A model generated the notes under the pieces. It worked only from the letters and a program-made list of their open reading frames with translations, did no database searches and had not been told where the DNA came from. Shown piece after piece: positions 57,135 to 64,000 of a stretch of DNA of 64,000 nt (its first letter is position 1; every line of letters begins with the position of its first letter). A program made the position numbers and the translations under genes. Origin of the DNA: Deroplatys truncata. Its lineage: Eukaryota > Arthropoda > Insecta > Mantodea > Mantidae. Location: the NCBI GenBank assembly GCA_030765065.1, contig CM060984.1:106993488-107057487 (forward strand). The letters are read 5' to 3'.

Positions 57135-58489
57135 TTCAAAATATGCTTAATATAATAAATAAACATTTTCTCCAATATTTCAGTTGTGATGGAGTTTGAG
57201 TTGCTTTAAGTAACTTGATTTCATGGCCTAACTCATGGTTTTATGTCCAAAAGTGGCTAGCAAACATCTTTAATTTCAGAAATCTATGAATACACCTTTA
57301 AATGTCACTGTAGAGAATTTAAACATGGAATCTACTCAGATTGTGATGGCAATTACATTGACAGAACTGAAAGAAATTTTTAAACACGTTTAAGTGATCA
57401 AAGATAATGTGATAATTTAATACCAAAGAAATATTAAACTAAAACAAACAGAAAATATAGCAAAAGCGTTAGGACAGTACCTACACAAAGTGGGGAAAAA
57501 GTGGAATTGATGTGTCAAAAGAGTAGTAATACAAACGTAACATAATTGTAGTTTCTTCTAAAATTTTGTAATTTAGGAATTATTAAAATGGTGATGAGAG
57601 ATGATTATAGTTAATAGTTTTTATATTTTATATATACTGTTCTCCTATATCTCATCAACATGGCATACTTCCTAGCTTAATTCATAAATTATTTAATACA
57701 TCTCTTGGAAAAGAAAAGGTTAATAGTGAATTACAATACATCAAGAATGTAGCCATAAAATGGATTCCGGTCACGGCTGATTAATGATTAAGAAGTATAA
57801 AAAAACACGGCTTACAAAAACTTTGAGTACTTTGCAGGACCTTGATACAAAAGATATGGTTTATAAAAAATTCACATACCACCCAGCTATGTTCAAACAA
57901 TTTGAGAAGGTTTTTAAGAGATAAAATATTGAACTTGCACCTCAAAACATCTCGTAATCTGAATGAGAGAAATGCGTAGCAGAAAGTTGATTTGTAATGA
58001 GAAGAAGCAGTATTTAGAGTGATGCCAAGTGGACTGTAGTAATTTGCTTAGTCCACTTCTTCACTGCGAATTCACATCGCTGGTTCCAATATGTGGTTAC
58101 ACGTAACGTTTTCAGAAAGACATGCATTCCATCCTCAGCAGTTGGTCAACTGCAAGCTGAACTCTCCCCTGTCCTCCAGATATAAAACCAAAGGCAAAAC
58201 TACTGTCATCTGCTGTATTGGTTAATACTAGGATCTATTTCTTCTATTTCTTTCTGAAGTAGAACCACTGTCCTCTGAGGAGTAGATGGAGAAATCTTCT
58301 GACTCTTCTCCCGTCTCCTATTAACTGGATAAATTACGTCATGGCATCAGATGGTGGAATTTCAAACTTTAAAATATGCTTAATGTTATAATGAATAAAC
58401 ATTTTCTCCGATATTTACAATTGTGATGGGGTTTGAATTGCTTTAAGTAGCTTGATTTCACGGCCTCATGGTTTGATGTCCAAAAGTGG
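57135..58489. repeat. Element bracketed by ~120-bp direct repeats
   Basis: 57,135-57,257 and 58,369-58,489 match (aaaatatgcttaat, aataaacattttctcc, ttgctttaagta, tgtccaaaagtgg) in direct orientation. Between them lies a Penelope/LINE-like reverse transcriptase remnant. Penelope-like elements carry such terminal direct repeats; this is the inferred affiliation. Confidence 0.5.
57650..57935 (+). pseudogene. Penelope-like (or LINE) RT C-terminal remnant
   Basis: Translated pieces PSLIHKLFNTSLGKEKVN, SELQYIKNVA, KYKKTRLTKTLSTLQ, VYKKFTYHPAMFKQFEKV and NIELAPQN resemble the stretch between RT and endonuclease in Penelope-like elements (L..I...A..NGY...LI, then Y......F.....I...P.N). Frames change at least twice and stops occur near 57,782. 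Confidence 0.4.
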
Positions 58490-58589
58490 TTATTACAAGT
58501 AAAGTTTATTTAAGTTAAAGAAGTTTTCGGTCCAGGTTATTTTTCCACCTAATTTAAACCGTTTCTGATGTATTAGCTACTTTTTCCAC

Positions 58590-59700
58590 TCCCTTTACAT
58601 TAAAATATTATATATTTAACGTCTTCATTCCCGCCACAATTATGGCACTGCGGGACATCCATTCTTACTCCTTTTAATCCCCACACACTTGCTCTTGCCA
58701 AGCCAATACCTTCTCTTTGTTCTTTATTTGTTCATTTATACATGTTTCCCTTTCACAAGTTTTCTTCATTAAAATATAAAATAATAAAGACCTTTTTAAT
58801 ATAGAGTCAACTTGCCTAAGATCAGGCTAAAGTCTATTAAAAGTATAATTAATTTATATAATAACAACAAAAATTAATTAAAAACCCATAATAAATACTT
58901 TTTATCGGTTTATTCACTAAATGATTTTTAATCTCCTCCATGCCTACTTTCCAGAAGCGTTATAGTTGTTTTCTTTTCTCCAAAATGTTCCTAACCCATC
59001 ATTTTCGAAATTATTTCAAAGGCTCTCTCTTGATATTCTAAACATTGTCTTAGTATGTTACTTCCTTCTACATTCGAGGACCTAAACCAATATTTAAGAG
59101 CCTTTTCTATAATCATGCCCTCCCTTGACACTCTTTTTCTATATGGTCTTTTCTTTCGCAGTTGCACCTGGCAGATCTAAGATTTCCCTACAAAAAGTCC
59201 TATACGTAATATCTACGATTTCCTCTCCTCTACCCATCCCTATATATATATAACATATAACATATAAGTTTTTTGGGTTCAACGACCATATTGTGAGGTT
59301 CCTCTAGCCTTATGTTAGGTACTCCGTATTTGAAACTTCTAGGTGACACTGTTCCTTTTCCTTTTATTAATGATAGTTTCTTTTGTTTCTCCCATTTTCC
59401 GTCCCCAAACTTATAGTAAGCAGTCAATCGCAGCTTTCAAACTTTATTGTTACCTCAATATTTATTCCTTCATCCTCTGGGCTTTGCTCCTCTTCTCTTT
59501 AAGTTAATTTTTTTCTACCCTTTTCACCATTTATTCTAATGCGACTCTTAGCAAGCACTTTTTTTTCTCGTTCAATGTTCCAGCCAAAATGTTTTCTTCT
59601 TCCTGGCCTTTTAAGTACTGTTCTTCCTAGGCCCACTTTTTATTTTCTCCTCCACTTGCCTGCAATTGTGCAGCATGTTAGACTTTAATTTTACAGCAGT
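58590..59700 (-). pseudogene. LINE-like remnant (minus)
   Basis: Minus-strand pieces KALKYWFRSSNVEGSNI, LRQCLEYQERAFEII, MTAYYKFGDGKWEKQKK and a knuckle-like CHNCGGNE suggest the end of a non-LTR element ORF. Many stops and frame changes. The assignment is by general look only. Confidence 0.35.
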
Positions 59701-59837
59701 GCAATTTTTACTTTCACTACTACGTACATAGTAGGTAGAGAAGGTATTTCGTTCCACCCAAAAATTCTGTACCGAGATTTCACCATAAATACATGCTTTG
59801 AGGTCCTCTATATAAAATATCCCTTTTAGAAAAACCT

Positions 59838-60793
59838 TGCGACGGTATTACTTATAATGTTATTTGTGTATGTGTTTACTTCACGCGTTGAAGCCATATT
59901 GTGACGTCATTCATTTGTTAGGTTTGTTAGCTCCATCTGGTGTTAGCAATTTGCGGCAGTATTAGTTTTTTTGTTTAAAAAACTAAAAATTGCTAGTTAT
60001 TTTATTTAATTTTGGTTCTTTGTCCTCCGGCTAGCTTTTGGGTCGAGCACTTCTCTTTATACAGGTTGTGTAAACGGAAAGGAATCTTTTATCCAAAGAT
60101 AACACTGATGAAGAAATTTGTTTTACACTTTTATTGTCGAACACGTTAACTATCACATTTACACATTGATCTTAACACTCGCCAAACTGAAACTGTTATA
60201 ATAACTTCTTTACTGATAATTCTTAATTCGCGTACTTCAACTTTTTGTATAATTAACTTTATAACACTTGAGATTTTTCATAACTCTGTTACGCGTAACC
60301 TGCAAATTGATATTCGAAGTCTGCCGTACAAATACTTTCGACGAACTGACTGACTGAAGGCGACGTGTACTTTACAAATACTTTCGATGAACTGACGGGG
60401 TCTACCTCTAACCTACTCTTTTTATACTCATTCACCCAGATATGCCTAAAGATTATAACTGAACTGCAATTGGCTAATAAAACGCGCCAACATTAGCGTC
60501 TATTTTAATATCCAATGAAAATTATGAATACATATGCTCTAGGGAAATGTTCCAGAAGATTCTAAACGCGCCAACATTACGTAACTTCCTCGTTTCCAAT
60601 AATGATAAACAGCTCACCCCCTCGCTGCATTATTGCACGCTATTATTGTCAGTTTCAGTAAGGCAGTATAAACTTACTTCTCAACAATAATTACAATCAA
60701 TAAACATCTCAAATCAATGTCACATAAAAATACATATTCATATTACAATCATTATTTACATTTAAGTAATTTGTGATACAAATTACTGCATCA
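59838..60793 (-). mobile_element. Solo LTR (LTR-2)
   Basis: 956 bp, TG...CA ends (TGCGACGG ... CTGCATCA on the plus strand), flanked by ACCT on both sides (59,834-59,837; 60,794-60,797), a 4-bp target duplication as in Ty3-like elements. On the minus strand it has a clear TATA box (gagtataaaaagag) and AATAAA, and a repeated ~22-bp word with gaaagtatttgta. It is a fossil with no coding part. Confidence 0.7.
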
Positions 60794-61260
60794 ACCTCCC
60801 TGTGTGTGTGTATGTGTCTGTATGTGTGTGTGAACCTGTGTGTGTGTGTCTATGAACAGCATAAGTCAAAAACGAAAAGTCGGATAAATACCAAAGTTTG
60901 GTATTTAAGTTAAATAACTTCTAAGGATACGATACGAAGAATTTCAAGGAAATCCCACATCTCAAACTACCCCTTACATGTAGAATGTTTCGAAATTTTT
61001 TATTTTCTAAAAAATGGCGCTAATAATTTTGATTAAAATGCCACATATTAAAGATATTTACGTGACAAATAAAGTGTTTATCTTGAATTTTCTGGGAATA
61101 GCCTGCGAAGTTCTCTTCATTCCTAATTTTGTATAATCTTGTATAACTGGTTAACGTTAAGCGATAGACGAAAACTTACTACACAGAAAATGTACATCTC
61201 TTTAAAACACACAATGTATTTCAAATAACTTTTGTGTGGCATCAGCCATTTCTGAGATAT

Positions 61261-62163
61261 TGAGGCAGTATTTTTAACATTTAAAATGATTTCAGTCTAA
61301 TTATATAATATATAAAATATAATAACAGCCCGCCTTAAAGCAATATGTGTATGTAACAATATATAAAAAGTTATATTACAGTCATCTTATATGTTTATAT
61401 TATTGTATAGTGTAATAATGTTATCTGAATGTATTACATGATTTAATAATGTAGGAACTGTGAGAATAATAGGTTAAAATTCGCTAACAATAAGGTAACC
61501 TTGAGGCAATAATGAGTAAGAAAGTGTAATAATGCTACTAATTATTCTTGGAGCAACAATAATGTAATTTTTGAGACTGTTTATAAAATAGCGAATCAAC
61601 GACCAGAAAAAAGCTTAAGTTAAATAAAAGTATACTATTGGAGTAGGAATGGCCAATCCTAAGCTGAAATAGGGCAAATTGTACAAATTCAGAATTCAGT
61701 TGCTTGTAGACAGCGTTCCTAACTGGACGCGAGACGTGACCTCGAGAAGTTTAATACGTATTCAGTGTGAGACAAAAATTGTTTACGTGTTAAAAAGTGC
61801 AAGTAATTAATAAATAATCTCACAGCTCTCTATATCAGTGAAGTGTTATTTAAATCGTGTCAAGGATTAATAAAAGGAGTGAAGTAAAAATTATAATCTG
61901 TGTAAGCCTACATTCTTCAACCGCATCACGCCCTGCTAAGAAATTCATGTCTCTAAAAATTAATACTAACGCAGCCGAGGCAAACATAAATATATAATAT
62001 TTAAAGAAACAGTCAAATTACAAAGTTAATATTTTTAAAACTTGGGGCGAAGGCTACCGGAAACATTTTGTTTTACCATATGTACGGTTGCAACTATTTC
62101 AAGTTCGGCTTCCCAACATAAGAACTACAACATAACTCCTCCTCCTAAAAATAACCTATTTCA
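61261..62163 (+). mobile_element. Solo LTR (LTR-1 family)
   Basis: 903 bp, TGAGGCAG ... TTTCA; flanks ATAT and AAAT (3 of 4 match). The host Rep-A resumes immediately (ccgttattaatgg). The interruption of Rep-A fixes both ends of the LTR-1 family. Confidence 0.7.
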
Positions 62164-62554
62164 AAATCCGTTATTAATGGTTCGAATTGTTCAATTTGAA
62201 GTTCTGTCAACATTCAGTTGAAAGAGTATGGAATTTTAAGGCAGCGTATTATAGCGACAGTTCTTAACCATTTGACTATCGTTATTCCCTTTGTATATAT
62301 AATGAAATGTGGATGAAGTCTTTCCGCAAAGGATTATTTGGATTGAAATGAAGTAAATAGGAAACAAACTTTCGTAATGATTTTTATACCCACTAGTAAG
62401 ATATAGAGGGTTGAGGAAGTCATGTGAATGTAACATATCGATTTTTTCAATATTAAACATACTGACAAAAATGCAATGTGGCTTCCCCATTACCTTCTTT
62501 ACTCACTCATCTACAAACTCTCTCTTATCTATTCTAAAGTTGATAAATTAAAAA

Positions 62555-62765
62555 TTGAGTTTTATTTATGGACGCTCTTTAGCTACTATGGTCCTTAGCG
62601 TCCCATTCTATATTGGACCTCAGGCTTGAGGTTCTTTTGCGTGCCGTAAATCTACAACACGGGACCACCGGCTTTACTTCCCTTCCAAAGGAAGCCATGC
62701 TAAGGATTTTTATGCCCGTACAAATCCATGGCCCTCCGCCGGGTCCTAAAGTTGATGGGCAAATA
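62555..62765 (-). repeat. SINE-like family 3 (minus)
   Basis: On the minus strand: gtaaagccggtggtcccgtg, acggcacgcaaaagaacctc, ctaaggaccatagtagctaa, cataaataaaactcaattt. It is the most complete copy here. Confidence 0.6.
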
Positions 62766-63157
62766 TGTCAAATTCTTAAATAACCGAGGTGATTATGTGG
62801 AGAAATAAAATAACTATGTAACAAGGTTTTTAATATATTTTTTTATTTATTAAAGCCAAACGGTCGCTACTTCCTGAATTACCAAGACTTAAAGATGAAT
62901 TATTTTATTTATAACCTTGAAGGATATAAGTTTAATTTAACTTAAAATATTAATAGATTATTAAGATTAGAGTGCATATTGATATCCGAAAAATAAATTT
63001 AAGCAGAAAAAGACATATAAAGTAAATTTAGTACTATGTACTTTTCTCTCGCTGATTTACAATAGTCAATACTTCAGAATGAAGTTGTTGAAATACGTTA
63101 TATTTAACGAGATGTACAGCTTAATTAAAAAAGGAGCAAAGTTTAAAAAGGTATCTC
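62766..63157. other. Unassigned AT-rich spacer
   Basis: Nothing recognised. Confidence 0.4.
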
Positions 63158-63610
63158 TAATTAACGGCAATAGATAGAGACGTATATGATACATCACTGA
63201 AAAGAATAAACTTCTAAGTTTTATTTTACGTATTCAACATGAGCATCATTTGTTATACGAGGACGGCTAATGCTTTTCCCTTTGCATATGCAACTAACTT
63301 CACGAATTTCTTGTACCCATAAAGAGTATGTTTATGATGAGGGGTTATTTGTTGAACTTATAACGAAATGCACACTGCACTGAAACAATGGATTCACTAT
63401 TTGTATACTCCAGCACATTATTTTTCTGTAGCGCCACCATTTTCTCGTAAACAAACCACAGCGCCGCTATATGCACCGAATGGAACTAATAGATGAGGCT
63501 TAAAACTATGAACTTGCCTCGTTCCACTCATGTATAGTATGTGTCGCTATCTATTGTGTTTAATTAGAAATTAATATTTGAAATCTGTTCCTTCTTTTTG
63601 AATAACCCTG
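63158..63610. mobile_element. Mariner-type MITE, copy 2
   Basis: Same family and orientation as the copy at 9-496. The right end reads tttttgaataaccctg then TA. The left tip is eroded. Confidence 0.65.
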
Positions 63611-63612
63611 TA

Positions 63613-64000
63613 CATTCTAGATATATAAAATTCAGTACGTACAATGTAAAGATTTAGCAGGTATTTTAGAGAAAATTAGCCATGTGAATCTTTATTAGTC
63701 ATGTCGTTATGCCCTTTAATACAGAAACAAACTGTTTATACAAGTGATGCTTATGCAGTTTAATGGAAAGATGCAACAGACAGAGATAGCATCTTCACCG
63801 TTATCTTCTGCAGAAAGACTTTCCACAGCTAGTACTTAAAGTACATGCAGTGGATGGTGGAAACATTTTTATTGGAGAATGTCGAGTCAGTGCGCAAATA
63901 CATTCATGCTTTCAGTGAATCGAAAGTCTTTTGTTCCATTACGCTCATCATAAGTAGCTGGAATCCAGAGAGCATCAGGAAAATAGAAACTTTCAGTAAC
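63613..64000. other. Unassigned spacer
   Basis: Nothing recognised up to the window edge. Confidence 0.4.

Larger units (their letters stand above)
59705..62450 (-). repeat. Rep-A copy (minus) carrying two LTR insertions
   Basis: Rep-A segments 59,705-59,837, 60,794-61,260 and 62,164-62,450 are consecutive parts of one copy (3' end, CA tract and middle, 5' part). They are interrupted by two LTRs described separately. Confidence 0.75.

Overview
The window looks like transposon-rich, AT-rich intergenic (or intronic) DNA from a large arthropod, probably insect, genome. The evidence is Tc1/mariner, hAT and TTAA-site MITEs, tRNA-headed SINEs, a LINE endonuclease remnant, solo LTRs, long microsatellites and one very abundant ~0.9 kb interspersed repeat (called Rep-A here). 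I found no intact host protein-coding gene, no functional tRNA or rRNA, and nothing prokaryotic. Long open frames are rare, short, and mostly explained by repeats. Layout: 1-10.3 kb holds a mariner-type MITE, several Rep-A copies, tRNA-like SINE heads and one LTR (7.8-8.7 kb). From 10,432 to 28,378 lies one ~17.9 kb near-perfect palindrome with ~9.0 and ~8.9 kb arms around a ~29-base loop. From 28.4 to 30.1 kb is a rearranged flank. From 30 to 64 kb are nested old elements: hAT MITE, SINEs, TTAA MITE, LINE fragments, three LTR insertions, a decayed mariner, many Rep-A copies, and a second copy of the left-end MITE near 63.6 kb. The palindrome is the main discovery. It is bounded by a 6-base direct repeat, CACGAT. 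A paralogous stretch at 29,932 carries a single CACGAT, so it acts as an empty site. Reading each arm from the tip inward, the order is: a 150-base hairpin; three ~1.1 kb tandem units, each with a promoter-like block (four CCAAT boxes spaced 25/31/25, CACGTCACT, CTTTTTAT) followed by a polypyrimidine-CAG and, in two units, a CAG|GTAAGTA donor; a stack of Rep-A pieces; a ~460-base single-copy segment; a ~20-copy array of 76 bp; and a GC-rich central block with a diverged copy of the promoter-like module and a 35-codon frame of strikingly GC-ended codons. The modules point outward in both arms, so transcription, if it occurs, would run from the centre to both tips; transcripts crossing the centre would fold into a hairpin about 9 kb long. 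The whole element, with 9 bases of one flank and 168 bases of the other, now sits inside an old Rep-A copy between 106-bp direct duplications. This suggests a second relocation that was not a simple transposition. The architecture resembles Foldback-type elements (long inverted repeats made of tandem repeats), but I cannot assign a known family, and no transposase is visible inside.
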